The translations under genes and the position numbers were made by a program. The notes under the pieces are model-generated. The model did not search any database. It saw only the letters and a list, made by a program, of their open reading frames with translations, and was not told where the DNA came from. From Actinostola sp. cb2023 (taxonomy: Eukaryota > Cnidaria > Anthozoa > Actiniaria > Actinostolidae), in contig JAUJYZ010000352.1 of assembly GCA_033675265.1 (NCBI GenBank), forward strand, positions 167,682 to 231,681: 64,000 nucleotides of DNA, in the 5' to 3' direction. Positions 1 to 10,077 of the stretch are shown here, one piece after another (within the stretch, counting starts at the first letter, position 1; every line of letters begins with the position of its first letter).

Positions 1-430
1 CAGCGTCCTTTTATACCGAAACTTCGTGTTTAACAATTTCTGACCCCTTTCCATGAATGCATGGTGTTCAACGTCTACTCGTCGATTTTCAACGCTTACT
101 TGTAGGACATGTCAGAAAGATACTAGGAATGCGCTTTGTGCTGCTGAAGTGTAACGAGGGCACATGACAGTTTTTGTGTAAGTTGATTTATCTTTTTTGT
201 TGTTCAGCTCTTGAAGATCTACTGCAGACTAAATCTATAAGTTGCTGTGCATCTAAATAACTAAGTTTGCTGAATGCATCCATTTTCTCTCCTAAATTTT
301 GGTTTCTCGCTGTATTGCTTGTGAAATGTAAAATTCGTGTAGTGTTTCAAATCTAACGATATTGCTATTCTTCTCTTTTCACGCCTAAACAGGACATTAT
401 AAGAAAGATCTACGTAAAATACATCGTTCA
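1..430. other. no gene recognised; probable intron or downstream part of the EMI/EGF gene
   Basis: I see no exon, RNA gene or clear repeat here. The cbEGF exon at 754-879 ends in a good minus-strand donor, so this stretch should be intron sequence leading to further exons outside the window. Confidence 0.4.
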
Positions 431-464
431 TTAGTATCTACCAAATCAGTGGATAGAAATTTTG

Positions 465-504
<40 letters not shown>

Positions 505-617
505 GTATTCATTGTTATGGGACGAGATTCAAAATGGCGTCTCGTTTCACTACAGTGTCCGAATTTATTTGTTTAATAAAGTGTCATTTTTTATCCAACT
601 GATTTGGTAGATACTAA
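431..617. mobile_element. MITE-like inverted-repeat element
   Basis: The terminal inverted repeats begin TTAGTATCTACCAAATCAGT on the left. The right end is the reverse complement with one extra base after CAGT. The interior holds no coding frame. A second copy of the same family starts at about 9983 and is split by the BEL element. In both places a second palindromic element follows directly, so the two travel as one composite. Confidence 0.6.
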
Positions 618-730
618 AACAATTATTCCCCTCAGTGTCGGTGAGTAGTGGTGAATATTTACCTTGCCGCTCGAGGACTCGCGGCTCGGTCCACCACTAC
701 TCACTTCCACTTCGGGGAATAATTGTTCAT
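618..730. mobile_element. palindromic MITE, AACAATTATTCCCC family
   Basis: This is a near-perfect hairpin with ends AACAATTATTCCCC and GGGGAATAATTGTT. Its inner arms are GTGAGTAGTGGT and ACCACTACTCAC. Relatives lie at 9443-9565, at about 18203-18280, and more distantly at 19689-19788. Confidence 0.6.
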
Positions 731-753
731 TTTCTTTCCTTGTGCGCAAATAC

Positions 754-879
754 CTTCACATGTTGTCCCATCACTTCCTAGACGAAATCCTCGTATGCAG
801 TCACATCCATAAGACCCTGGTCTGTTGTAACACTTAAAGGGACAAGTATTTGTTTTCGGAGAAAGACATTCATCGATAT
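754..879 (-). CDS. calcium-binding EGF exon (third cbEGF), EMI/EGF extracellular protein
   Basis: A 126-bp exon of 42 codons in phase 1-1. The acceptor is AG at 881-880 and the donor GT at 753-752. It encodes one complete cbEGF repeat: the calcium motif DIDEC, then six cysteines in EGF spacing with NTC, FKC and GCDC, the aromatic/glycine segment RPGSYG, and a final TTCE. Joined in phase to the exon at 2223-2378 it reads ICE-DIDEC across the boundary. This is the most 3' exon seen; the phase-1 donor means the gene continues to the left of the window. cbEGF repeats act outside the cell as calcium-stiffened modules. Too short for ordinary ORF detection; the call rests on splice sites and cysteine spacing. 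Confidence 0.8.
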
Positions 880-1114
880 CTATCAGGAAGAAGAGATAGA
901 AACGCTAACCAATAACTCTGTGGCTGTCAATGGGAGGATCCTTTTCAGCATATTGAGCAATCAAGTTGCCATTCTCTGTTATTGCTTTTTTTTGTATACT
1001 ATGACAATTTGCCATTCATTTCTCTGCAAAGTTAATTACTGCAACAATACCGCTATTTCAAAAAGGTTGTATTGTGAATACTACCATAATATAGCCATAC
1101 TATACCCCTTTTAC

Positions 1115-1313
1115 ATACACCTATTTCAAAAAACGCCTGTATTTTTCAAGTTGGGCATTCCACAGGAAGCCCAACTAATTACTGGATTATGCTACGACCT
1201 ATAGGCGAAGACCTGCGTTGGTGAATAGTGTGGCTATGAGTGTTTTTAGGTCACAGATTCAGATTTCAGATTCAGATTTCAGATGCCAACGTTTTTTGAA
1301 ATAGGTCGGTATA
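1115..1313. mobile_element. MITE with ATACACCTATTTC ends, in intron
   Basis: The ends TACACCTATTTCAAAAAACG and CGTTTTTTGAAATAGGT form an inverted repeat of about 20 bp flanked by TA. The ends resemble the two closely related elements at 2468-2625 and 3621-3779, but the interior is different, so it is a related subfamily. It lies in the intron between two cbEGF exons. Confidence 0.5.
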
Positions 1314-1824
1314 CAAAATTAATTTTAATCTTGGAATGCTGGATTTCAGTAGACAATATTTCCGGTCTCGTCATCAACTGAATTACAAGTTTTCAATTGC
1401 TTGGTTTCAATCAGCTGTTAAAAGTCCTTGAATCTCATTATTTGCTTCAAATGACGGGCAAACACTGCCCTCCGTGTGCTATCAAGCAGAGAGTATTCTA
1501 TTGAAAAGGTGCAATTCAGCTGATGAAATATAGTGGTCAGTGTTTGACCACCATTTGGGGCCAGATAATGCACGAGATTCATGTACTTTTATCAGCTGAA
1601 TGGAACCCAGCAACACACTATGCAGTATTCAGAATTTACCAACAGCCTTTTTGTAAAGAGCTGTGTATTTAAAGCTGGACTGCTTACGGATATCGCTATC
1701 AAACATTTTGTCACTGTTATATGGTGACTATTTCTATTGAACATCAAATGTCATCTTAGTGAGCTATGACGAAAACAGAGATCTTCCCATAGGACTCCCA
1801 CGTGGGGATGTAATGGCTTGACAT

Positions 1825-2112
1825 CAATCAGCTGTTAAAAGTCCTTTTGAATCTCATGATTTGCCTTCAAATGACGGGCAAACATTGTCCTTCATGTGCT
1901 ATCAACTAGAGCTAGAGTATCAGTTCTATATATTGCTTGATGTCAATCAGCTGTTAAAAGTGCGTGAATCTCATGATTTGCCTTCAAATGACGGCCAAAC
2001 ATTGTCCTTCATGTGCTATCAACTAGAGCTAGAGTATCAGTTCTATATATTGCTTGGTTTCAATCAGCTGTTAAAAGTGCGTGAATCTCATGATTTGCTT
2101 TCAAATGACGGT
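1825..2112. repeat. tandem repeat, about 118 bp x 2.4
   Basis: Unit starts CAATCAGCTGTTAAAAGT recur at 1825, 1944 and 2061, giving periods of 119 and 117 bp. A more diverged relative of the unit lies at about 1408-1500. The open frame across it (1861-2190) only reflects the period and shows no protein-family features. The tail TTCCTCACGAGACCGGAA at about 2158 recurs at about 26272. Confidence 0.7.
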
Positions 2113-2222
2113 CTATCAAGGAGAGAAAATTTCATTGAAAAAGTTCAGCTGATGAAAATTCCTCACGAGACCGGAAATGACGTCTTTTAAAATGATATAA
2201 GCAATATGTTGTTCCTTTATAC

Positions 2223-2378
2223 CTTCACATATGCTACGTCCCACTAGTCTGTATCCCTTCGAACAAGCACACCTGTAACTTCCAATGGTATTTTGACATA
2301 TTACGCCACAGTCAAGACTCTTCTGGTTTGCACAGCGGCATTGTACCATAATTGATGGATGAGTACACTCGTTCAAGT
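2223..2378 (-). CDS. calcium-binding EGF exon (second cbEGF)
   Basis: A 156-bp exon of 52 codons, phase 1-1, with acceptor AG at 2380-2379 and donor GT at 2222-2221. It encodes a cbEGF repeat with DLNEC at the start, QNTIGSYRC (the hydroxylation/calcium signature region) and CACSKGYRL, ending SICEG. It is longer than a usual 40-43 residue cbEGF because there is an insert carrying an additional Cys pair (QCRCA) between the first two canonical cysteines. It joins in phase to the exons at 3160-3285 (upstream) and 754-879 (downstream). The intron on its 3' side holds an inverted-repeat element and a 118-bp tandem repeat. Confidence 0.8.
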
Positions 2379-2467
2379 CTAAAAACGTCAACGAAAACAT
2401 GAGATGAATGCACACTCTGATTGGCTCACTGATTACTTCATGTAGTTTAAACTAAAACTAATATATA

Positions 2468-2625
2468 TACACCTAATTTCAAAAACGTTGTCCAAATAGC
2501 CAAATACGAATTCATTCAAAAAGACAAAAGAAACAGTTTAGCTTGAGTGCACTTCTTTTGTCTTTTAATGAAATCCTATTTGGCTTTTTTGATTATTATT
2601 GGACAACGTTTTTAAATTAGGTGTA
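2468..2625. mobile_element. MITE with TACACCTAATTTC ends, copy 1
   Basis: The terminal inverted repeat starts TACACCTAATTTCAAAAACG, with a TA at each edge as in Tc1/mariner-type insertions. It is almost identical to the copy at 3621-3779 in the neighbouring intron, so both moved recently. No coding capacity. Confidence 0.65.
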
Positions 2626-3159
2626 TGCTGAATATTAAAAATTTAAAGATATAAAAAAATAAGTAAGTATTCAAATTTTATACGACAAATTATATAGCCG
2701 GTAAATTCATTGGCTGACGAGGGAATTCCACGTTGAATTCGCGAGAAAAGGCGATATCGCACAAGTCGCGAAGCGAGTTTCATATATATGAGCATGGGAT
2801 TCTACTGCAAAGCCAAACTCTCCCTTGATAAAGCCGCTTGCTTTCAAGACGTTTTATCAGAGAAAAACGTTAAAAATAGAGAACAATGATCAACACAGGT
2901 CGTGTCGTTTCACTGATAATTTTAAATAGGACAAAATTACTTGACTCTGATTGGGAAATACTTGCTTCAATTCTTAAGCAGTGTTTCAAAGCCGAGAATG
3001 AGGACTAGACGGGGTTTCTCGGCTTCGCCTCGGACTGGAAACCCAGTCTAGTCCGAATTCTAGGCTTTGGAACGACTTCTCATACTCATTAATTATTGGT
3101 TAAAGGCAAGACATATGAAGGATTCATTCCACATATTATTTGTACTTCATGATTATTAC
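2626..3159. repeat. intron with hairpin at 2983-3072
   Basis: The intron between cbEGF exons contains a 90-bp hairpin. Its arms read GTTTCAAAGCC and GGACTAGAC, answered by GTCTAGTCC and GGCTTTGGAAC. It looks like a very short MITE or fold-back relic. I see nothing else coding in the stretch. Confidence 0.45.
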
Positions 3160-3285
3160 CATGGCAACGGCGTTTATCCGTCATGTCTACGATGTAACCT
3201 TTAAAACATCCGCACGCAAAGGATCCTGGGGTATTGGTACAAACTTGCTGACAGTTGCCATTAGATTTATGACACTCATTCACAT
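3160..3285 (-). CDS. calcium-binding EGF exon (first cbEGF)
   Basis: A 126-bp exon, phase 1-1, acceptor AG at 3287-3286, donor GT at 3159-3158. It encodes one cbEGF repeat: DVNEC, then NGNCQQVC, NTPGSFACGC and a last cysteine in RRCHG. The preceding EGF exon (5857-5955) ends CDL, and joining in phase gives CDL-DVNEC, the usual EGF-to-cbEGF linker. This supports adjacency of the two exons despite a 2.6-kb intron full of repeats. An ordinary-looking calcium-binding module; no key residue is missing. Confidence 0.82.
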
Positions 3286-3307
3286 CTACAAACGATGGAA
3301 TAAATTA

Positions 3308-3330
3308 TTGTTAATAATAATAATAATAAC

Positions 3331-3361
<31 letters not shown>

Positions 3362-3373
3362 GTAATAATAATA
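3308..3373. repeat. (AAT)n microsatellite, interrupted
   Basis: AAT repeats with a few AAC and AGT interruptions. A second compound tract of TAC and TAA repeats lies at about 3540-3610. The N- and I-rich open frames over them are not genes. Confidence 0.85.
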
Positions 3374-3620
3374 TACATGAAACAAATACTCGATTCTGAA
3401 CAGTGCAGTTCACGTTCATTTTGGAATAATTTTCACTCGTGTGTTTTCCAATGAGCTCAAATTGCTCAATTATGATACTCTTTGAAAAACACACTTGTGC
3501 AAATTATTTCCAAATTGAACTCGAAACCGTATGATTACCTCTACTACTACTACTACTACTACTAATAATAATAATTAATAATAACAATATTAATAATAAT
3601 AACAATAATGATAATGATAA

Positions 3621-3779
3621 TACACCTAATTTCAAAAACGTTGTCCAAATAGCCAAATACGAATTCATTCAAAAAGACAAAAGAAACAGTTCAGCTTGAG
3701 TGCACTTCTTTTGTCTTTTAATGAAATCCTATTTGGCTTTTTTGATTATTATTGGACAACGTTTTTGAAATTAGGTGTA
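3621..3779. mobile_element. MITE with TACACCTAATTTC ends, copy 2
   Basis: Near-identical partner of 2468-2625, with the same terminal repeats and interior and flanking TA. It sits inside an AAT-rich microsatellite. Confidence 0.65.
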
Positions 3780-3788
3780 TAATAATAT

Positions 3789-3919
3789 AAACTAAACGCG
3801 ATTTTGAGACGGCATTATCGGCGGAGTCGCGTAGCTACGGAGCCAATACCTAGAATATATTTTCTCCCAACGCCGTCATTATAAACCGATAATGCCGTCT
3901 CAAAATCGCGTTTAGTTTT
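3789..3919. mobile_element. hairpin MITE, AAACTAAACGCG ends
   Basis: Arms of about 33 bp start AAACTAAACGCGATTTTGAG and are matched by the reverse complement at the right end, around a loop of about 60 bp. Non-coding fold-back element. Confidence 0.6.
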
Positions 3920-4179
3920 GTATCGCAATTCTAACAAAATGGCACGAGAAAAGGGAAATACTGGTTAGTTTTCATTGATTGAAAGCGAATTTCTCCTAAA
4001 AATTCTCCTAATATCATGCAATTACACGCCATCGAGCGCGCGCTGAAAAGAACTTTTCGCTAGATCTTCACTCTGTTTTTACTAAAAAAAACTAATTTTC
4101 TCTTTAGTCTTTATTGAAAATGATTTAAAAAGGTAATTCTACGTTTTCTTGTTCAATTTAGAATCAAGTGAATGACAAT

Positions 4180-4215
4180 GGAGTGTCGTGGGTTCGAATC
4201 CCGCTCGAGGCGTCT
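4180..4215 (+). other. tRNA T-arm-like (B-box) fragment
   Basis: GTGGGTTCGAATCCCGC forms a 5-bp T-stem with a TTCGAAT loop, as in a pol III B box. I could not find the rest of a tRNA cloverleaf upstream. It may be a relic of a tRNA-derived SINE or chance. Confidence 0.3.
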
Positions 4216-4248
4216 GATTTTTTCCCCGAACATTTGTTCTATATATAC

Positions 4249-4418
<170 letters not shown>

Positions 4419-4649
4419 GGCTTTTCCGAAGCATTCTTCGTATCTCGACTGATTTTCAGTTCATTTTCAACACATTAAACAGTCTGTGGCAAATACATTG
4501 GAAGACTGGGCACGAGTAACCATTGAGATATATTATGTCCAATTTAAAAACTGTAGTCTAATCTTTCATCGACGGCAAACACCGCGAAAAAACTAATTCA
4601 GCCAATCATTAAACTCGAACACAGTCTTCCAACATTTGCCACAACGGTA

Positions 4650-5314
4650 TTAAGGACGTTCGCGGGCAAAAAAACTAAACATGTTTTTTCCCTGAAACTT
4701 CGTATGGTGAAATAAGATCATTATAGAAGCTACTGATGAGCAAATAAAAAATGGGGGTCACCGACGTTTTTTCGACCAGATTTTTTCAAAGTATACCCTT
4801 TTTCTGATCGAAAATTACGTGCGTTCAATCCACGGAAAGTCGAGAATGATAGGAATTTTTTGGTAGAAAAACTAAACGGATTGCTAAAATTTTCTTCAAA
4901 TGGCTATCTAAGAGTTTAAAGAATAAAATTATGTACAAAGATTTGTGAATATGTAGAAACAACCTGTAGTTTTTGGCTCATATGTATAGTCACCACGTAG
5001 CCATCGACGACTCTTTCACGTGAAGGTAGGTTGAAGTTTTCATCTAAATTCGTGTTTTATCAAAATCTAAACATGTTTTTTTTCTTTAAATTTGGTACAT
5101 GGGGAGCTTTTATGATTCTTTGTAAAATCACAAAATAAAAAATGGGGGTCACCGGTATCGTTCTCGAGATATTAGCCGATGAAAATCGTCTACGTAACAA
5201 GCGTGACTGGCTGCCATCTTGGACGTGAGGAAAGAGGACTGGACCGAGATGATTCGAACCTTGATTTTATGCGCAGAAAAGATGCGCGTGAACAATGCGC
5301 GCGAACGTCCTTAA
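4650..5314. mobile_element. non-autonomous DNA element with TTAA-flanked inverted ends
   Basis: The ends read TTAAGGACGTTCGCG on the left and CGCGAACGTCCTTAA on the right. If TTAA is the target duplication, this would fit a piggyBac-type insertion, but the palindromic ends leave that ambiguous. Inside, a segment with AAAAAATGGGGGTCACCG occurs twice (about 4745 and 5135), an internal direct repeat. No transposase frame is seen. Confidence 0.5.
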
Positions 5315-5480
5315 GCATGTTTTCCCTTTGGATCATGTTGTATCAGTGGATTCCATGTGACTTGGACATGGCTAGACATCAGTGTTTGTTTATCATCTGA
5401 TAAGGTCGAATATTTTTCTATTTTCTTTTAGGAGTTAGAATATTGGCAAACCAGACAATAAAGGCAGTCCAGGCAGGAAC
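5315..5480. other. intron stretch, nothing recognised
   Basis: No exon or repeat identified between the TTAA-flanked element and the 142-bp tandem repeat. Confidence 0.4.
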
Positions 5481-5903
5481 ATCTATATTGTAAGCGATCA
5501 AGGAAGTGAGGGCAACCCAAGCTTGTCGAGATAGAAGAATGCGTTGTACACTATCTGAGAAGATTGTTCTTACCTAGATCACAGTGATCACCCGTCCATG
5601 CGTTAGTACACGAGCACCTGTATCTATATTGTAAGCGATCAAGGAAGTGAGTGCAACCAACTGGTCGAGACAGAAGAATGCCGCGTTGTACACTATCTGA
5701 GAAGATTGTTCATACCTAGATCACAGTGATCACCCGTCCATGCTTTAGTACACGAGCACCTGTATCTATATTGTAAGCGATCAAGGAAGTGAGTGCAACC
5801 GAAGCTGGTCGAGACAGAAGAATGCGTTGTACACTATCTGAGAAGATTGTTCATACCTAGATCACAGTGATCACCCGTCCATGCTTTAGGACACGAGCAC
5901 CTG
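5481..5903. repeat. 142-bp tandem repeat x3 carrying the EGF splice donor
   Basis: Unit starts ATCTATATTGTAAGCGATCA lie at 5481, 5622 and 5764. On the minus strand each unit holds the second half of an EGF exon (C-x-C, then W-T-G, then C-D) followed by a GT donor (GTAAG in the left unit, GTATG in the other two). Only the rightmost unit is continuous with the complete exon at 5857-5955. The other two are half-exons with donors lying inside the intron. Confidence 0.8.
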
Positions 5904-5955
5904 TGTTGACCACCAATGCATGTCCCGCCATTTTTGCAGCCCAATCGACAGTACG
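5857..5955 (-). CDS. EGF exon of the EMI/EGF extracellular protein
   Basis: A 99-bp exon of 33 codons, phase 1-1, acceptor TCTCTGTAG ending at 5956 and donor GTATGA from 5856. It encodes a non-calcium EGF: YCRLGC, KNGGTC, then CSCPKAWTGDHCDL, the classic C-x-C-(x)5-G-(x)2-C ending. In phase with the EMI-like exon the junction reads CNI-P-YC, as in EMI-EGF proteins. Its left edge has been triplicated in a 142-bp tandem repeat and its right edge (first 15-20 bp plus acceptor) in an 82-bp tandem repeat, so the true exon is flanked on both sides by partial copies of itself. Confidence 0.8.
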   Translation of the reverse strand, partial: RTVDWAAKMAGHALVVNTGARVLKHGRVITVI

Positions 5956-7877
5956 CTACAGAGATATAGAACACATACATTACATATTAATTAAGTTTAA
6001 TTATATAATACATTTTGGCAGCCCAATCGACAGTACGCTACAGAGATATAGAACACATACATTACATGTTAATTAAGTTTAATTATATAATACATTTTGG
6101 CAGCCCAATCGACAGTACGCTACAGAGATATAGAACACATGCATTACATATTAATTAAGTTTAATTATATAATACATTTTGGCAGCCCAATCGACAGTAC
6201 GCTACAGAGATATAGAACACATGCATTACATGTTAATTAAGTTTAATTATATAATACATTTTGGCAGCCCAATGGACAGTACGCTACAGAGATATAGAAC
6301 ACATGCATTACATATTAATTAAGTTTAATTATATAATACATTTTGGCAGCCCAATCGACAGTACGCTACAGAGATATAGAACACATGCATTACATGTTAA
6401 TTAAGTTTAATTATATAATACATTTTGGCAGCCCAATCGACAGTACGCTACAGAGATATAGAACACATGCATTACATATTAATTAAGTTTAATTATATAA
6501 TACATTTTGGCAGCCCAATCGACAGTACGCTACAGAGATATAGAACACATGCATTACATGTTAATTAAGTTTAATTATATAATACATTTTGGCAGCCCAA
6601 TGGACAGTACGCTACAGAGATATAGAACACATGCATTACATATTAATTAAGTTTAATTATATAATACATTTTGGCAGCCCAATCGACAGTACGCTACAGA
6701 GATATAGAACACATGCATTACATGTTAATTAAGTTTAATTATATAATACATTTTGGCAGCCCAATCGACAGTACGCTACAGAGATATAGAACACATGCAT
6801 TACATGTTAATTAAGTTTAATTATATAATACATTTTGGCAGCCCAATCGACAGTACGCTACAGAGAGATATAGAACACATGCATTACATGTTAATTAAGT
6901 TTAATTATATAATACATTTTGGCAGCCCATCGACAGTACGCTACAGAGATATAGAACACATGCATTACATGTTAATTAAGTTTAATTATATAATACATTT
7001 TGGCAGCCCAATGGACAGTACGCTACAGAGATATAGAACACATGCATTACATATTAATTAAGTTTAATTATATAATACATTTTGGCAGCCCAATCGACAG
7101 TACGCTACAGAGATATAGAACACATGCATTACATGTTAATTAAGTTTAATTATATAATACATTTTGGCAGCCAAATCGACATTACGCTACAGAGATATAG
7201 AACACATGCATTACATGTTAATTAAGTTTAATTATATAATACATTTTGGCAGCCCAATCGACAGTACGCTACAGAGATATAGAACACATGCATTACATGT
7301 TAATTAAGTTTAATTATATAATACATTTTGGCAGCCCAATGGACAGTACGCTACAGAGATATAGAACACATGCATTACATATTAATTAAGTTTAATTATA
7401 TAATACATTTTGGCAGCCCAATGGACAGTACGCTACAGAGATATAGAACACATGCATTACATGTTAATTAAGTTTAATTATATAATACATTTTGGCAGCC
7501 CAATCGACAGTACGCTACAGAGATATAGAACACATGCATTACATGTTAATTAAGTTTAATTATATAATACATTTTGGCAGCCCAATCGACAGTACGCTAC
7601 AGAGATATAGAACACATGCATTACATGTTAATTAAGTTTAATTATATAATACATTTTGGCAGCCCAATCGACAGTATACGCTACAGAGATATAGAACACA
7701 TGCATTACATGTTAATTAAGTTTAATTATATAATACATTTTGGCAGCCCAATCGACAGTACGCTACAGAGATATAGAACACATGCATTACATGTTAATTA
7801 AGTTTAATTATATAATACATTTTGGCAGCCCAATCGACAGTACGCTACAGAGATATAGAACACATACATTACATATT
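5933..7877. repeat. 82-bp minisatellite, about 24 copies, carrying the EGF splice acceptor
   Basis: CCAATCGACAGTACGC recurs every 82 bp from 5941 to about 7830, with a few units off by 1-3 bp. Unit variants differ mainly at CAATCG/CAATGG, ACATACATT/ACATGCATT and ACATGTT/ACATATT. On the minus strand every unit contains the acceptor TCTCTGTAG plus the first bases of the EGF exon, preceded by an A/T-rich intron tail. Open frames across it follow the period and are not genes. Confidence 0.9.
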
Positions 7878-7918
7878 AGCCACTTCGAGTGCAGGACTGG
7901 GAACGAGTGAATTAGAAT

Positions 7919-8361
7919 AGATCTTTTTACTGATACGGCGGCCATTTTGAATTATATTGTTTTGGTTAATACATTATGGGATGCCCAGGGTACAAATGAC
8001 CCAAAAACTCCCAAAAACTGTACATGTGAAGTCAACAACAACAATTAATATAGTTTATTTAGACACGTGTCGTCCAAGAGCGCGAAGCTCGTTCAAAATA
8101 CGAACGTGCAGTATAAATAATCTAATTAAATAATAAAGTGGGCTAGTTAAGAATTAAGTCGCGTCAATATATTATTTTTCTATTTCACTCTAATAGTGTT
8201 GTATGACTTACTATCTACATGTGTTGTCATTGTTGTATAATTTTGTACAAATTCATTGCTTTAAATTAGGTTTTCGTAGTTTTTCATGGCCAAATGGTTA
8301 CTAGCTTGAACCCTGGGCATCCCATAATTCAAGATGGCCGCCGTATCGGTAAAAAGGTCTA
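7919..8361. mobile_element. inverted-repeat element, GATACGGCGGCCAT ends
   Basis: The left arm has CTTTTTACTGATACGGCGGC and, inward, ATGGGATGCCCAGGGT. The right arm is the reverse complement (ACCCTGGGCATCCCAT to GCCGCCGTATCGGTAAAAAG). The left arm carries an extra insert of about 23 bp. No coding frame. It lies in the intron between the EMI-like and EGF exons. Confidence 0.6.
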
Positions 8362-8684
8362 TTAGAAATTAGAATTTAGAATTTAGAATTAGAACTCGTT
8401 TTATTTGCAGAAACTCGTTAAATTGTAGCAACATTGATTGGTCAATTTCGTGTTCTAAAAATAGCCAAACTTGTTCAAACGCCGTGCCAGATTTTAATGC
8501 TACATGGATGCTCCTACTTATGGACTCCTGATGATAATTAAGATTAAACCTCCTTCACGGTAATGATTTCCTTTCTTTGATCCTCATGAATTATTCATGA
8601 GTTTGCGAACTTATTTGGTAAAATGACGGAATGATGGAAGTGGAATGATACAATAACTACCGAAATTTCTCTACTAGTACTTAC

Positions 8685-8800
8685 GTATGTTGCAAACATT
8701 GATGCCGCTGACCGCACTTTCTCTCCATCCATCACAGCAGTACAGTACAGTCACGTCTACCAATTTAGTCTCGATTAAATACACTGTCTTTGTAGCTGTT
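8685..8800 (-). CDS. EMI-like domain end, extracellular EMI/EGF protein exon
   Basis: A 116-bp exon entered in phase 2 (acceptor CCCACAG at 8807-8801) and left in phase 1 (donor GTAAGT from 8684). It encodes a strand-like segment followed by LYCCDGWRE and a cysteine near the end (NVCNI). The C-C-x-G-W motif directly before an EGF is the hallmark of the last part of EMI domains in EMI-EGF-cbEGF proteins such as the EGFL6/EGFL7-type families. That assignment is from memory of the architecture, not a search. The acceptor sits directly beside an (AAT)n run rather than a long pyrimidine tract. The earlier exons (signal peptide, first EMI half) should lie further right but were not found. Confidence 0.65.
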
Positions 8801-8811
8801 CTGTGGGATAA

Positions 8812-8904
<93 letters not shown>
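8812..8904. repeat. (ATT)n microsatellite next to a splice acceptor
   Basis: About 31 ATT units. On the gene's strand it reads (AAT)n and ends 11 bp before the acceptor AG of the EMI-like exon, replacing the usual pyrimidine tract region. Confidence 0.9.
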
Positions 8905-8939
8905 GTAATAAAAGACCATGAAACGCCGCCATGCATTTT

Positions 8940-9435
8940 AGTCAGGTCTGTTAGCGAAAGGATCGCGTGCACTTTTGAGTACAAGCACCAAACTTGGCAT
9001 AGATGTTCGTTGGGACATGCTGAAACAATTTATGGGTGGGTGCCAAAAATGACGGTCGGACGGGGGACGCACTGCCGCACTCTCTACTAGATGGATGAAC
9101 TTTATCAAAGTAAGTAAGTAAGTAAGTAAGACTTTATTTAAAGAGGGTAACACGTGACAGTATAGAATTAACTGATAAACTTGTGGCCCTAACAAAAACT
9201 CAAAAAGAAAATAAATATATGATATATTATTACACTTTAAAAAGTGTATATGAAACGAAAAAATGTCCTTCAAGTTTTAAAGCTACTTAACAATCAGAAT
9301 GGCGTTTATATTATTATTATTATTATTTATAGTTTGTTGATATCTCTTTTTGTTGCAGAGATCTCAATAGTTCTCCAAATATGCAAATTAGCAACTGATG
9401 ACGTCATTGGTGGGATAGAGTCAGTTTACAAAGCA
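8940..9435. repeat. dispersed repeat with (GTAA)n, inverted relative at about 18490-18830
   Basis: Segments such as CACTTTTGAGTACAAGC and ATGCAAATTAGCAACTGATG recur as reverse complements near 18600-18830 and 18540. At about 9106-9170 a (GTAA)n run next to GACTTTATTTAAAGAGGGTA resembles the (TTAC)n tail of a SINE or LINE 3' end; a matching tail is at 19148-19186 on the plus strand. The open frame in it has no protein-family support. Confidence 0.5.
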
Positions 9436-9442
9436 TATAACT

Positions 9443-9565
9443 AACAATTATTCCCCGAAGTGGAGGTGAGTAGTGGTGGATATTTACCGATCCGCGAGTC
9501 TTCGAGCGGCGAGGTAAATACCGGACCTACCACTACTCACCGATATACTGAGGGGAATAATTGTT
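9443..9565. mobile_element. palindromic MITE, AACAATTATTCCCC family
   Basis: The ends AACAATTATTCCCC and GGGGAATAATTGTT match the element at 618-730, with the same inner GTGAGTAGTGGT arms. This copy is not preceded by the TTAGTATCTACC element, so the hairpin can exist alone. Confidence 0.6.
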
Positions 9566-9982
9566 CTAGTATATAGCTATATACCACACAAGTGAATAGC
9601 CTATTGATTAGGGCTCCTATTGATAACAGTGTATTATATACACTGAAAGGACAACCCTGTTTAAATAAGGTTTATTCAATTCAATAGCCAGCCAAATATA
9701 TGAAATTTATTTTCAAGAAGAAAGAGACACCCTCGCGAAACGCAACGCCATCTTGTTTTGCTCGGAGGTGAATAACCAAGGATATTCCGAGATTGAGTAG
9801 CCAATCAGAGCGCGCTAAGATTTAAAGCACTATTCACTGTAAAATAATACTAAAATGACTAAACTTCACATGATTAATGTACTGGTTAAAACAAACACAT
9901 GAGCAAAGTTTTAAGTAGTTGCCAATGAACAAAACTCTACTGGCCCAAACTCGTTCAAATAATATTACAAATCAGTAATTTT
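9566..9982. other. no gene recognised
   Basis: AT-rich sequence without an exon or clear repeat that I can support. The GGATATTCCGAGATTGAGTAGCC region resembles the interior of the MITE at 431-617 in reverse. Confidence 0.35.
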
Positions 9983-10012
9983 CACCAAATCAGTGGATCG
10001 ATAGCAATTTTG

Positions 10013-10054
<42 letters not shown>

Positions 10055-10072
10055 TTTGGGACGAGATTCAAA

Positions 10073-10077
10073 ATGGC
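10073..10077. repeat. target site duplication of the BEL/Pao element, left copy
   Basis: ATGGC, matched by 18127-18131. The uninterrupted relative at 533-537 has a single ATGGC followed by GTCTCG, as expected for the empty site. Confidence 0.85.

Noticed and set aside
1861..2190. 109-residue frame with repeated PSNDGQTLSFMCYQ
   Set aside because: Reflects the 118-bp tandem repeat; no splice or family support.
4180..4215. Functional tRNA gene
   Set aside because: Only a T-arm is present; no acceptor, D or anticodon arm could be folded.
6753..7061. 102-residue repetitive frame in the 82-bp array
   Set aside because: 82 bp is not a multiple of three and the frame exists only where unit-length variants restore it.
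5933..7877. CRISPR-like array
   Set aside because: The 82-bp units are contiguous repeats without unique spacers, the context is eukaryotic, and each unit matches an intron/exon boundary.
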